Assembly (NCBI GenBank): GCA_965178125.1
Contig: OZ237769.1
Span: forward strand, 558,001-622,000
DNA from: Bilabrum cf. latius
Taxonomy: Eukaryota; Bigyra: Bicosoecida; Bigyra; Bicosoecida
Reading direction: 5' to 3'
DNA length: 64,000 nt
The stretch's first letter is position 1. Each line of letters begins with the position of its first letter. A program made the translations under genes and the position numbers. Below are positions 22,782 through 34,151 of this stretch, piece by piece. Below the pieces are notes generated by a model that had not been told where the DNA came from, searched no databases, and saw only the letters and a program-made list of their open reading frames with translations.

Positions 22782-24539
22782 TCACGATACCACACAGCAC
22801 TTGCAGCACGCATCGCTGTCTGGGTCGGTCGCTTGTTTCTCGGCTAGACCCCACTGTGCCATCGCCGCTCGCTGCTCCTCGCCGGACCCACTAGGACTCT
22901 CTCCCACGGCGCTGGTCAGCTGCCAATCGTCTCGCAGCCCCCCCGGGCCCCTCGCATCCGAAGCAGCGCTGTCTGAGTCGGAACCCGGGATAGACGAGCC
23001 CGTGATACTGAAATGTTCAATTCCGTGGGTCACCCTGGTGACTCTACGCGAGTGTAGCTTACGCAGCCTCTTCATACGTTGTTCCAAGGCACCCAGGATT
23101 GTGGCAGGTGTCGATGTTCCTCTGGCCATCCGGAGCCGGATCCCGAGTCGATCTCGCATGTGCCCAAGCTGCTTTTGAATTTCGCTCACCTACGTTACAG
23201 CGCAGAACCATATCCTTAGTTCGTTTTCTTTATCGAGATCCTTCGCTGCAGTCATTCGAATCGCCTATTCCCTTGTCAGCGAGCATCTTGCAAATGGTGA
23301 ATCGTCATAGAATGATAAGCAGCGTATCATTCCTATCAGTTCACGACGGTGGGTTGTGTGGCAGCATTGTAGTGGGTCAGAATCCTCAATTCGCTGCAAT
23401 ACATCGAGTCCTCCTTCTCTTTGGCCGGTAGCCACCTTGCAAGCGGCCTCGAGAAGTTCTGTAGGGTGCGTCACCGTAAGCATGCGTCGCAACTATTCCT
23501 GCGATTGATCTAGAAGCTTAATCGCCTCACCATACAAGTATCGTGCGTCGAACTCACGCTATCGCTGCATGTTTAGCTCCTCATTGGACAGAGCGCAGCA
23601 ATCGCTGTCAAGGTTCTAAAGAATTTGGCGCAGATCGGAAGACTATTTGCTGTTGGTTTGCTCCGGAAGTTCATAATGGCGGCTTTGCAAGTGGCCGAAG
23701 CGCTTATTGACCGCCGAGAGCAGCACCGATTGTCGCAGATCCGCGACGTGCGAGTCGTGAATCTGCTTACAGGCCTAGCCGTGCAATGATCCAGCGGCTC
23801 TCATGAGCGTGCTCCTGCACTCCTGCGCGGCAGCACGAAAGAAACGGCACACAGGCACCTACTTGTATAACTCTGAGAGGTCGCCTCGCTGCCTGTTTTT
23901 AGCGATGGATTCTGCGACCACTTGGTGCGACCTTGCCTCGAATTGGTCGCCAATGGTTTTGGTAGCACCAGGGCAGAACGAAAGACGTCTAGGACATCGT
24001 AGGAGGCACATGCAAAATTTACCGAGCCCGAATCCCGCTGCTTCAAGGTCTGCATCGCTCCAGCGCGGACCCTCGTTGACACTAGCGGCTGGCGGGCGAG
24101 AGGCCGTAGCATCGGCGGCCTCTTGCGCCGCGGCACCTCCTTGGGCTGCTCCCAAGTAATCGTGCGCAAGAAATGGAGCAACCATATCGTTTGGAGGTAA
24201 GTGTGGGAGCTTATTTGTCCTTTCTCTTCCTGTGGCCGGCCATCCACACGTTTGGCCAGACTGGTCAATATCAATTCCCAGCGAATCCCGGCTGGGAGAC
24301 TTGCCGGCACCAGTATTGGCCTAGCACCAGTCAATTCGTTTTCGCTGCTGATAGTTGGTAGCAGTCGCTTGCATTGCTCGAACGAATCCCTTCATAAATC
24401 CGGCAGATTTACTCGGAGACTTCCGTGCAATCTCGGCCAGCACATGGTACAGGTCGAGTGCTGCTATCGTCTGCGCCCCGTCGACGAAGTCTGTGGCACC
24501 AGCAGCAGTGGACCACTCCACTTGTTCATGGGCTGACAT
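22782..24539 (-). CDS. Helical/coiled-coil protein with C-terminal CaaX box, unknown family
   Basis: Read with TAG as sense, one frame runs from ATG 24539 (MSAHEQVEWSTAAG) to TGA at 22782, 585 residues, through nine TAGs (24321, 23859, 23775, 23643, 23616, 23559, 23493, 23265, 23190) and no TGA or TAA. Much of it looks alpha-helical: ALDLYHVLAEIARKSPSK, VADLRQSVLLSAVNKRFG, SSDLRQIL, EFDARYLYGEAIKLLDQ, QLGHMRDRLGIRLRMARG. The C-terminus is DACCKCCVVS: a CVVS CaaX prenylation box with extra cysteines suitable for palmitoylation. A membrane-attached helical protein is implied; a BAR-like fold is a guess only. The frame is open upstream of the ATG (TLERKLSYLALLKSLA), so a further 5' exon is possible, and in-phase introns cannot be excluded. 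It is head to head with the GBP-like gene, which ends in the same CVVS. Confidence 0.6.
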
Positions 24540-24884
24540 AGCCAGTGATTTTAAGAGGGCGAGATAGGAGAGCTTCCGCTCGAGTGTTTCGCTGACTGAT
24601 CGCGCGAAAGCACAAAGTGGGCTAATCCCGATTGTAACTACAAGTCACTGTGCGGACTGGGCAGCGTCTAAACCACGAAGATTGGTGCGTTCCCCGCTTA
24701 TTGAGCACGTACACGGGAATTACTCTTTTTCACGCAGTATTCACAAGTATTGGGCGAACAAACCGAATTGGATTTGCCTGTTTTTTTTAGTTGTGATCCG
24801 GAATCCGAGTATAGCCAGGTGGAGAATGTCAGACTGTGGCAAAAAGTGCTACAACCAGCAAACAACCAGATATCAATTCCGACG
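24540..24884. other. Divergent 5' region of the two CaaX-protein genes
   Basis: 345 bp between the two first in-frame ATGs. Good acceptor-like sites occur on the plus strand (TCTTTTTCACGCAG ending 24737; TTTTTTTTAG near 24790), and the downstream frame is open after them, so the GBP-like gene may have a 5' exon or 5' UTR intron. No other ATG lies between 24541 and 24737 on the plus strand. Confidence 0.4.
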
Positions 24885-27848
24885 ATGCTCCACATGGGTC
24901 AGCTATCTCAGAGAGCAGAGCCTGTGGTTGTCATCTCTGTGCAAGCGCTGGCTCGAGTCGGCAAAAGCGCCATGCACGCCGTGCAAAGGTCATTGGTGCG
25001 GTGGCTGGCGAAGTCAATCACGGGCACAGACGCCCATAATATCGCTTCAACACAGCTTAGCGACCAACCGCCATCTTCTGCTACCTGGTCATGCACCGGG
25101 CCCGGATCTGGCAAGCCTAACCCTGTGGCCTCCGATGCTGCTACTAGTAGTGGCCGTGACGGGCAAGCGAGCCCCGGCAGCTCGGATGCGTGCTTCATCC
25201 GGGCTCCTGCTGGCGCGTTTGGTCGTAAAACTCCACTTGTGATTGCGATTCTAGAATGCCAGGGCATGGGTGACAAGGACAAGGACGAGGAGGATGGCGG
25301 GTAGCACGCTGCCTCAGTGCGCATGCCAGCGGCTGCAATGGCTATGTGCACCGGTGGAGTGATCCTATCGAACCACCAGTGGTTGACCGCGCCACCGAAA
25401 ATTCTTCAATCCATCCACAGACTGTCGCAAGTGATGCCGATCGGCAGGGACGGGGCAGGTGCGGCATGCGACCACGATCGCGGTCAACCTGCGAGCGAGA
25501 AGCGGTAGGCATCTGATTCTGATTCCGAGTCCATGCTCCCCACACTTGTCATCGTGGGACAGAGCCCCGACCATGCTATGCACCCCGCCGACCACACCGG
25601 GTTGGGGGAGAGGGAGAGGCAGCTCATGGCAGACGAACCAGAAGAGGAGAGGGAGAGGCAGCTCATGGCAGACGAACCAGAAGAGGAGAGGGAGAGGCAG
25701 CTCATGGCAGACGAACCAGAAGAGGAGAGGGAGAGGCAGCTCATGGCAGACGAACCAGAAGAGGAGAGGGAGAGGCAGCTCATGGCAGTCGAACCAGAAG
25801 AGGAGAGGGAGAGGCAGCTCATGGCAGACGAACCAGAAGAGGAGAGGGAGAGGCAGCTCATGGCAGACGAACCAGAAGAGGAGAGGGAGAGGCAGCTCAT
25901 GGCAGACGAACCAGAAGAGGAGAGGGAGAGGCAGCTCATGGCAGACGAACCAGAAGAGGAGAGGGAGAGGCAGCTCATGGCAGACGAACCAGAAGAGGAG
26001 AGGGAGAGGCAGCTCATGGCAGACGAACCAGAAGAGGAGAGGGAGAGGCAGCTCATGGCAGACGAACCAGAAGAGGAGAGGGAGAGGCAGCTCATGGCAG
26101 TCGAACCAGAAGAGGCACCACCTGCGGGGTCTGACACGAGCCCTGACGAACTGGACGCGAGTAATGTTGCCAGGGGCAGGAATCAAGCCCGTGATGCAAT
26201 CCGGAGGTGCTTTCGGTCGGTGCACATTGCAGCCATCCCCGCGCCTAGAGAGGGGCCTGCCGACCCAGCCGATTCTGACCACAAGGACCCGTCAGCCGCC
26301 GCCCTCGATCCGATCCACGAGTCGTTTGAACGCAGCATTCTGCCGGTGCTGCAGGACGAGCGGCCCCGCCATGTGCTGGGCATGTAGGGGGTGGAGCTGA
26401 GCACGCTCTCCTTCATGCCCGTGATGCAGGCGATCATCGAGCAGGTACAGCGGGGTGGTGGGGAACTGCGGCCCACTGACGTCATGGATCGGATCAAGGA
26501 AGCGACCCGAGACAGCGTCTCGCTCCATCTTGCCACCGCCGTGTCGCAAGCGGCGTGGTCCACAATCTCGAGTGCGGACCTGGATGCAGCGGCGGGTCGC
26601 CCGATCGCCATCTCGGCCGTGAACTCGCTGAAAGAACACCTGGAATCAGCTGCGCTGCCTCTACTGCGGCGAGTGTACCGCGGTGCCATGCGGGAAGACG
26701 CCACCTCCGTGGTGTGCACTGAAGGCGGTCCCGTATCTCGGGCTCTGGGCAGCCTGCGGGCGGCTCTGATCCGATCCTGCGACCGGGCCGAGGCAGAGTC
26801 TCGGGACAAGGTGCGGCGGGCCCTCGCGGTGCAGTCCACCGAGGCGCGGTTCGCGCAAATGCGGGGGCTGGAGGAGGGGCTGACCGATGCACTGAGGGCG
26901 GGTGCGGAGCGGATGAAGGCGCTGCATGATGCGGATCGAGATCGAGATCGAGATCGGGGCACGGGCGCTGACGGCGATACGGTTCATGTTCCAACGCGGG
27001 ACTCTATCGAGAGCGAAATACGCCATCTGCAAGCCAGTCTGACCGAGTATGAGGCCCTGCAGCGCGAGGCCGAGGCACAAGGACCGGATCCGGGCGCCAG
27101 GCTCCGTGCAACACTGGCCGATCTGTGGGCCGGTGAGCTCAAGGAGGGGGCAGCGGCGCTGGCAGGACCTGGGGGGCTGGCGCAGGTGCAGGAAAGCGCC
27201 ACGAGACAGCTGATGCATGCAACAGGTGTACGTATGGTGGACACATCTACAATTATTTCTTCTGAATCCGGTGAAACCGGTGAAGTTGAGGAGGCTTCAG
27301 GTGGGGCCGATGGCGGGGCCGAATCAGGCGCAGGCCATGCTGAACCCAACGGGTGTGACGATGAACTGCCCCAAGGAATCGCATCCAGGCTCTCGCTAGC
27401 ATGCCAAGTGCTGCTTTCGTCTGGTCTGGGTCCGAAATCGCCGCATGGAGCCGCTGGGCTGCCCGACGACGGAGCGTGCGCTCGATTGGCTGCATCCATC
27501 ACCGACACCAAGGACGTGGAGGAATCCGCTGAATCCGTCCGGAAAGATGTTCGTCGGTTCTAGCTGCGCATACAGTCGTTCATTGGTTCGACGCAAAGAA
27601 GTATCAAGAAGCACCAGGAGTACTTGCTCGAGCAGGAGCACTTGCTTGATGCAGAGGCCAAGGCCTATGCAATGGAAAGAGCCATTGCAAAGCGCAAAAA
27701 GGTGGAGCAAGAAGCCAAAAGACAGCAAGAGGTGAGAGAGCAAGAACGGCGGCGCATGCAACGCGAACTTTCCATCCTGCAGGCAAGGGTGCACGAGGTG
27801 TCTATGCGTGGCAAGGGTCACAAGGAGAGGAAGTGCGTGGTGAGCTAA
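24885..27848 (+). CDS. Guanylate-binding-protein-like GTPase with tandem-repeat insert and CaaX box
   Basis: 987 residues from the first in-frame ATG to TAA at 27846. In-frame TAG at 25302, 25506, 26385 and 27561; no TGA or in-frame TAA. The start resembles a GBP G domain: EPVVVISVQALARVGKS (P-loop, GLYRTGKS in vertebrate GBPs, first Gly replaced by Ala), then TPLVIAILECQGMGD, where GBPs have the DTEG switch-II motif (here ECQG), then LSNHQWLTAPPKILQSIHRL and LPTLVIVGQ. A block of 13 copies of the 13-residue unit RERQLMADEPEEE (residues ~243-411) follows, then a long helical region (FERSILPVLQDE, SLKEHLESAALPLLRRVY) and a basic coiled coil (AIAKRKKVEQEAKRQQE). It ends KERKCVVS, a CaaX box, as in prenylated GBPs. 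GBPs are dynamin-superfamily GTPases acting on membranes. Degenerate switch residues make GTPase activity uncertain. The 5' boundary is provisional. Confidence 0.72.
25611..26117 (+). repeat. 13 x 39-bp coding minisatellite
   Basis: Thirteen in-frame copies of a 39-bp unit encoding RERQLMADEPEEE. Copies 5 and 13 carry GTC instead of GAC (V for D) and are otherwise near-identical; copy 13 degenerates at its end. The spacing of the two variants (eight units) suggests a block duplication. It forms a highly charged helical insert in the GBP-like protein. Confidence 0.95.
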
Positions 27849-27966
27849 GAGCTGTGACATGATACTGTTCAATTTTGTCGACTGCTTTTCTTGCGCGCAC
27901 CATTGCTTGGCACCATCGCTTGAGTCGTGTTCCTCAAAGTGCCGCCCAGGCCGACCAAACACTCAA

Positions 27967-30900
27967 TCACTCCCTCGGAGGCCGCACCAGCGCCGCCCGC
28001 ACAGCCGACACGAACCGATGCCCCTGCGCCGCCCACGCCACGCCCAGCCGGCCATCCACCCGCACCGTCACGGGAGCTACCACCTAGTCCGTGGGCGCCC
28101 CGCCCGGACCCCGCACCCTGCGCGGCGCCCCCAGCACCGCCACCAGCGGAACCATGCCCTCCAGCCACGCCGCGCACAGACCGTCCGACCCCTCCGCGGC
28201 ACTCGTCACACCCGACGACCGCGCGTCCACCACCGCTGCCGATCCGAGCCCCAGTCGAACAAAGGCGCCACCCTTGCCCCCCTTCTTCCTGAGCTGCTCG
28301 CCCACCGCCCCCCTCGCCTCCACCGCAGCCCCCTGGGCCCCCATGCCCTTCTCCAGCCCCCGCCGCAAAACACCCTCGGCGCCCTCGGGCACCAGCGCCC
28401 GCATGCGCCCCTCCACTGTTCCCCAGCCCTGGGTCTCCGCCTAAGCCGAAAGAGCAGACAGCAGCGCCGGACCACTGCCCGCCTCCCAGGGCAGCCCGCT
28501 GTTCCCCAGCCCGCAGTCACCCAGGGGAAGGGCCTCCACCGGTGGACGCCCCGACCCCCGGATCCCCCTGGCTTCCTCCCCCGCGCGGGGACACGTCACC
28601 AGCCCCACGGCGGGGTCATGCACCGCCACGAGGGGCCCCCAGGGTGCGTCCGCCGCCGGGGCCGCACAGAGCCCGGGGGCTGCCTTGAGTCCTGCCGCCA
28701 CGGCGCGGGCCACCAGCACAGCCAGCGACGCGTGCGGGGCGTGGGCACCTGCAGTCCCATCCCCTGCCCGCGTGCCGGTGTTCATCTGCCTGGCCGCCTG
28801 GATTGCGGGCCCCACCTCCAGCTCGACCTGGAGAACAACGGGGGCGGGAGCAGAGAGCAGAGAGGTCCCCGCACCACCCAGGCCAACCGGCGGTGTGACG
28901 AGTGCACCCCTCAGCGCAGAGGCAGCCTAGAGGAAGGCCACATCCGCCTGGCACACCCCCGATGCCACGAGCGGGCTCGCCAAGGACACCCCCCTGCCCA
29001 CCACGAGGCTTGCCGCCCCTCCTGCTGCTGCTCCTGCACTGCTGCTGCTGCTGGTCCCTGCTCTCTTCTTCCCCTTGGCCGCTTTGGCCATCTCGGGCCC
29101 CATGATCCGGCCGGCCTCTCTGACCAGCATGACCCCCACCGAGAGAACAACCAGCGCCTCCATCCACCCAGACGGGCCCAGGGCAGGCGCGAGGCCAACC
29201 AATGCTGCGAGCCACGGGGCCGCAGTGGAAGGAACGACTGGCTCGATGGATTCATCCGCAGCACCGTGCAATGCACCCATGGCCGTACCACCGTCCAGCG
29301 CTCCTGCCAGCAACTCACCCGGGACTCGAGCGACTCCCGACACGAGCACGAGGGCAAGGAAAATGACACCGGCGGCCAAGCTGACTCCAAGCATGGCCAT
29401 GCTGGACGGACCCAGCGGTTTCTCGTCACCCCCCGATCCACCGGTGGATTGCTACCCATGCCCCTCCCCGGTCGGGTAGCTCTCGGGGCCCTCCCGCCTT
29501 AGCGGAGCGACGGACGCGCCACCAACGGCATATGTGCCCGCGCCCAGTACCGCGCCTGAACCCCCGGCTGGTGCCGCCTTGCTGCCGCTCCCGCCCGACG
29601 TGCCCACAGCCGAGTCAGCCGATTGCCCGCCCTAGGCAGATCCGGATCCAGAGGCCTTGGCCATGCCAGGGGCGGTGGGAGCGGGCGGCTACTGCGGGGC
29701 GTCAACCGCCGACCACAGCTCCTCTGCACCATCGTGCGCTGCACCCGAACTCCCAGCTCCACGCTTGGTCTGGCCTTTCGCCTCTCCCTCTTTTTCTACC
29801 CCATCGCCGTGTTCCCCGCCCATATCAGCGCCCGCCCCAGAGGCAGGGCCCCCCTGCTCTTTGTCCACCCTGGCCCTCTGTTCCCTGGCTTCCTCCTCGG
29901 CCTCATGCACCGTCCCTGGTGGGCTCCTCGCCTCAAACCGCTCCACGGCCTCCCTGTTGGCCCCTGTCTTGTTCCAGAGCAGTCCGTGCGGGCCCCGGGG
30001 CACCCCGTTGGGCAGCACCAGCTTCTGGATGGTCCTCGTCATAGAGCTTACCAGCTTGCCCTGGGCTGCCATGACCGTCCCCACCACCCACTGGGGAACA
30101 GAGCCCCCGGGGGTCATACGCACCAGGTAGGTCGCCCTGCAGCGGGGCGCACCCGGGCCCGGCAGCGGCTTGACGATCCAGCCCCCTATTTTGAGAGAGG
30201 CCCTGGACACTCCGCTGGCCGGAGGGATGGCGTCTCTCCACTTGGGGGGCGCGTCTGTGGAGGCGATGACGAGTGTGCCCCTGTCCGGTCCTTCGCTCAG
30301 GATGCGGTAGGTGGTCATCGTCACCATGTCGCGGTCCGCTGTGACGAGTGTCCCGTTGAAGGTGCGGTGCTGGATCGTCACGTGGTCCGCCGCAGCGACC
30401 TCCTCCACTGGCTCCTCCCCCTTCATCTGCGGGTCCAAGGCCATCCTCAGCTGCACATCCCTGAGGACCTGCAGGATCGCAGACTGGGGGTACTCCACGA
30501 TGCCGGTGCCCTTGGCCCCCGGGATGCCGTCCGCAGAGGAGGACAAGGTGACACCGCTGTCCGTCCCGTTGGACACCCAGTGGCCCTCGGGGGCCCCGTC
30601 TTGTTCCCTGGCAAGCGCCAGCATCTGCTGGATGGAGTCCTCCGAGTGACGAGCCACGGCTGGGTCGGCAGGCAAGGCGAACGGGCCAGGGTACACGGGC
30701 AGGAGGCGGGAGTAGTCGGCAGCTGCGGCTGCATTTGAGTCGCGCTCGGCTGACGCTGCCCCTGCTGCCGTGGCGGTCGCGGGGTCCGACTCGGAGTCGA
30801 CCGCTGAGGCAGATTTTCCATCCGCAGCCCCTGCCCCTGCCCCTGCCGCAGTTTCTGCCGCAGTCTCCTTGCCCTATGTCTCCACACCCACGCCCGCCCC

Positions 30901-32537
30901 CACCTCCTCCTCCCTCTCTCCTCCCTGCTCTGCTCCCTCCCCTTGCCCCTGTTCCACCCCCTGCTCCTCCTTGATGGCCACCCCCGGGAACGCTTGTCTG
31001 TACCTGCTCAGTGCGTGTTCCCTGACCATCCGATCCGCCTCCTTGTTCCCCAGCATCCGGCCCAGCCGTTTCTCGACCTGCGTGGGCGCCCGCTGCTCCT
31101 CCTTGTTCCCCAGCGCAGAGGCCGCCTGCACCCACAGTTTCCACTGGGAGCAGTCCTCCTGGGTGGGCGCCACCAGCCTGACCTTGGTCTTCTTGCCCTT
31201 GTTCCTCAGCCCCCTCAGCTCGAAGGGGAAGAAGGAATCGGGCCTCTTGGTCCTCTCCTTCTTGCCGAACTCGGGGGGCAGGTCCACCACCGCAGTCTCT
31301 CCCCTCACGATCTGCAGCACGCCGCGGGGAGTGCTCTGGTCCTTCTAATCGTAGTAGTACGCGATCTCCCACTTACCAGCGGCAGACTCGGTGCTGGCCT
31401 CCCCAGCCTTGCGACCGCCGCTCCGCCCCGCAGCGGCCTGCTGCCGCATGACGAAGAACCGGGGGTTGAACCCAGACAGAATGTCGCGCTCCTTCAGCAA
31501 AAACTGCTGCGGGGGTGAGACGGGCCGCAGGTACCGCCGGCGGTAAGTAGCGTGCCATTCCCGAAACGAAGGCCGTGCCCCTGGCCCGCTGCCACTGCCG
31601 CTGCCGGCGCCTGTGCCCCCATGCCCCTGGCCATGTGACGACTGCGACGGCGAGGGGGAGCCGGCCCCATGGCCCATCTCCGGGTCTGTCGAGCCGGACG
31701 CGGTTCCGCTGTCGTCCGCGGCGCCGCGGTCCGGCACCAGCCTGGGCTCCTTGCCAGCGGTGGCTGGGGAGGACGAGGACGAGGACGAGGAAGGGAGGTG
31801 CTGCCCGTCGCCGATCGGGAGGGATTTGGCGGCGGAAAACGAGCCTCTAGGGGATGCCACAGATAGCCCGAACGCGCCCGCCGCCCTGCTGAAGCCTCCG
31901 TCCGTCGAGGAGGCCTCGGAGGGAGCGGCGCTGCGGCCGCTGCGGCGAAGGCGGCTGTCGCGAGGCGCGTCGGAGCGCGGGCTGGCGGCTGCACTCCCGC
32001 GGCGATCAGGAGATGCGCTTGCAGGTTGCATGATTGGAGTGGAATACGTATTGCTCGATGCAGACGGCGTTGAGGGGGATCCCGAAGCAACGGCGGCGTC
32101 TGCGCCAAGGTCCACTCCCAGGCCTTCCAGCACCTGCCTGGCTTTACGCTCGTATCGAGTAAACGCCTCTTCTCTGGACATCCCTTGGAAGCCTCGCCAT
32201 GCGGCCCACGCCTTCTCCTTTTGCGGCTCTGCGGGAAGAGGAGCAAAGCGTGAGTGATGGGCAGGCAGACGGTCGCAGCCGCTCCCTGTCGCTGACCGTT
32301 CTGTACTGGCTGCATGCTTGCTGGGTGCCACAGACTAGTAGCACGCACACACATGATATGGTTGGGGCTCTCACCGGGCGGCTTTTCGATCTCGTTATCC
32401 CCACTTGACCACTGCTTCCAGAGACCATACAGAGTTAGATTCTCTGCTTCGGGCACGTCACGCCTGTGCTGCGCCAACGCTTTCGTGATTTGATTCGAGC
32501 TACGCTTCCATTCTGATAACTTTGCCTCGTCAGCCAT
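27967..32537 (-). CDS. ACB-PH-START multidomain lipid-binding membrane protein
   Basis: Exons 32537-32375 and 32228-27967, 1474 residues, TGA stop. Residues 1-~105 form an acyl-CoA-binding domain: MADEAKLSEWKRSSNQITKA, NLTLYGLWKQWSSGDN, then after the intron PQKEKAWAAWRGFQGMSREE and AFTRYERKARQVLE. A PH-like domain follows (~320-430: WEIAYYYDxKDQSTPRGVLQ, SFFPFELRG, EDCSQWKLWVQAAS), then a START domain (~600-770: DHVTIQHRTFNGTLVTADRD, VSRASLKIGGWIVKPL, CRATYLVRMTPGGSVPQWVV). Two hydrophobic spans come near 1000-1100 (MLGVSLAAGVIFLALVLVSG; ALVVLSVGVMLV). In-frame TAG at 31345, 30874, 29689, 29632, 29452, 28927, 28441 and 28084. The combination suggests acyl-CoA or lipid sensing and transfer at a membrane contact site; this is inference from domains. 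START plus PH is known in CERT/EDR2 families; adding ACB is unusual. Confidence 0.85.
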
Positions 32538-32703
32538 TCTGGCAGGCTATGCAAGATAGTGCAGTGCTATTGCCGCAAAGCGTGCGGATCGCGTTTCCTT
32601 TGGTGGCGCGCAGCGGGTGACGAGTGCTGCGATGGAACCACACCCGCCACCTTGTCATGAGGGCTACTTTCACTTCGGAATATATTTTATCCTCTTGTCT
32701 CGA

Positions 32704-34056
32704 TCAGGACATCACTCCCTAGCCCCCGCCGCTCCTCCCTCCCCCGCTCCTCGTGCTGCTTCCACCTCCCCCACCCCCTCCCCCGCCAGTGCCCCCGCGC
32801 CTCCTGCGGCCGTGCACCTCAACGCTCGTGTCCTCGCCAATCACGATGCGGGTCACACTCGCGCCTCCTCCCGACCGACCTGCGGAACTGGCGCCGCGCC
32901 GTGACCCGGACCCGGTCGAGGCGGACCCTGCCCCCGACCGTAACCCATGACTACGCACGCTCGGGCTGCCTGACGCACTCGTCACACCTCCCAAGCCCAA
33001 GCCACCGTCCCCGTTGCCGCCGCCTCCCGAACCAGATCCGACCGCACCAGCGCTCCCTGCCTGCGCCCACTCGTCATACCCCTGCCCCGCCTCGGCCCCA
33101 TCGACCTACCCCTCCCCGGGGTAGCCCCCCCCTTGCCCGTACTCGCCATACCCCTAGCCCCCCATCACCGCCTCTTGTTCCCTGGCCGCCATGACAAGCG
33201 CCTCCCGCAGCAGGGTCGCCTCCTCCCTGGCCTCCTCCGCGCGGCGCCGCTCCTTGTCCACGTCCTGTTCCGCAGCGGCGCGGGCTGCGGCCGCGTGCCT
33301 CCATCTGCTGGACGCGTCCTCCAGCTGTCTCTCCATGCGGCGCACGGCCATGGCGCTCGCCCTTGCTTGTTCCCTGAGCGCCTGCTCCGTGGCCCTGCTG
33401 GCCCCATCGGCGAGCATCACGGCGTCGAGGACTCGCCAGGCGCGGAGCAGGGCCAGGGCGGCGGCGGTCGAGGGACCTAGGGCCAGCGGGGCCGCATGTT
33501 CCGGTGGAAATTCAACCATGGACGCAATCGCAGTGAGCATGTCCTTCCGCATGACGAGCAGCGCAAACACGAGCAGCCCGTCGAGCAGGCAGATCGGCGA
33601 GGGCTGGCCATTGGAGGCGACCGAGAGAGCCTCGAGCACGGCGACAAGGCCGGATACCAAGAGTATGGGGAGCAAGAGCTTTTCGCTAAGCCACACATAC
33701 GAGCCGTTCTGTGATAGGCACCCTACAGCGACCAAGCAGTGGGCCCAGGCGAGCACCAGCCCAACCATTCGAACGGGGCGGCTCGCCAGCCAGCTGCCAA
33801 GCCTTTCCATCGTGCTTTCCTTGTCTGCATCGCCGCGAACAGATTCCTATGATGATTCAGTTATTCTGAGTTTTCCTTCTTTCACTTTCCCGGACGACTT
33901 CCCAGAGTTGCCCGTTTCGCTGCTCGCCTCTGCGAGCGACGCCGCCAGCTTTGCCTCGGCAGCTTCGGCCGAGTCGCGCAAATTGGCCTCTCGTTCCTAC
34001 GCGCTTTTCTGAGCGACCTAACGTTTCCGAACTGCCGCGGCAGTATTCACATCCAT
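32704..34056 (-). CDS. Voltage-sensor-like four-span protein with coiled coil
   Basis: Single exon, 450 residues, ATG 34056 (MDVNTAAAVRKRxVAQKSA) to TGA 32704, with TAG at 34018, 33997, 33847, 33154, 33106 and 32719. A short acidic/Ala N-terminus precedes four hydrophobic segments: VRMVGLVLAWAHCLVAVGCL, LLLPILLVSGLVAVLEAL (acidic residue at its end), ICLLDGLLVFALLVMRK (Asp in the third span) and ALALLRAWRVLDAVML (two arginines). A long coiled coil follows (EQALREQARASAMAVRRMER...VDKERRRAEEAREEATLL). The layout is that of Hv1/TMEM266-type voltage-sensor proteins, where the S4 helix continues into a dimerising coiled coil. The S4 charge ladder is short, so proton-channel function is uncertain. 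The C-terminus is Gly/Ser/Arg-rich. Confidence 0.6.
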
Positions 34057-34151
34057 GCCGCGGTGGCGATATATTGTGGGCAACGCTCCGCAGGGTTTTT
34101 TAAGTCCGAGGAACGTTCGATTCAGTCCAAAACGATTCCCCGCGTTCTGTT

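Noticed and set aside
23918-24016. Multiple introns in the CaaX helical gene
   Set aside because: I first assumed splicing because standard-code frames were broken, but one frame is continuous from 24539 to 22782 once TAG is sense, so introns are unnecessary.
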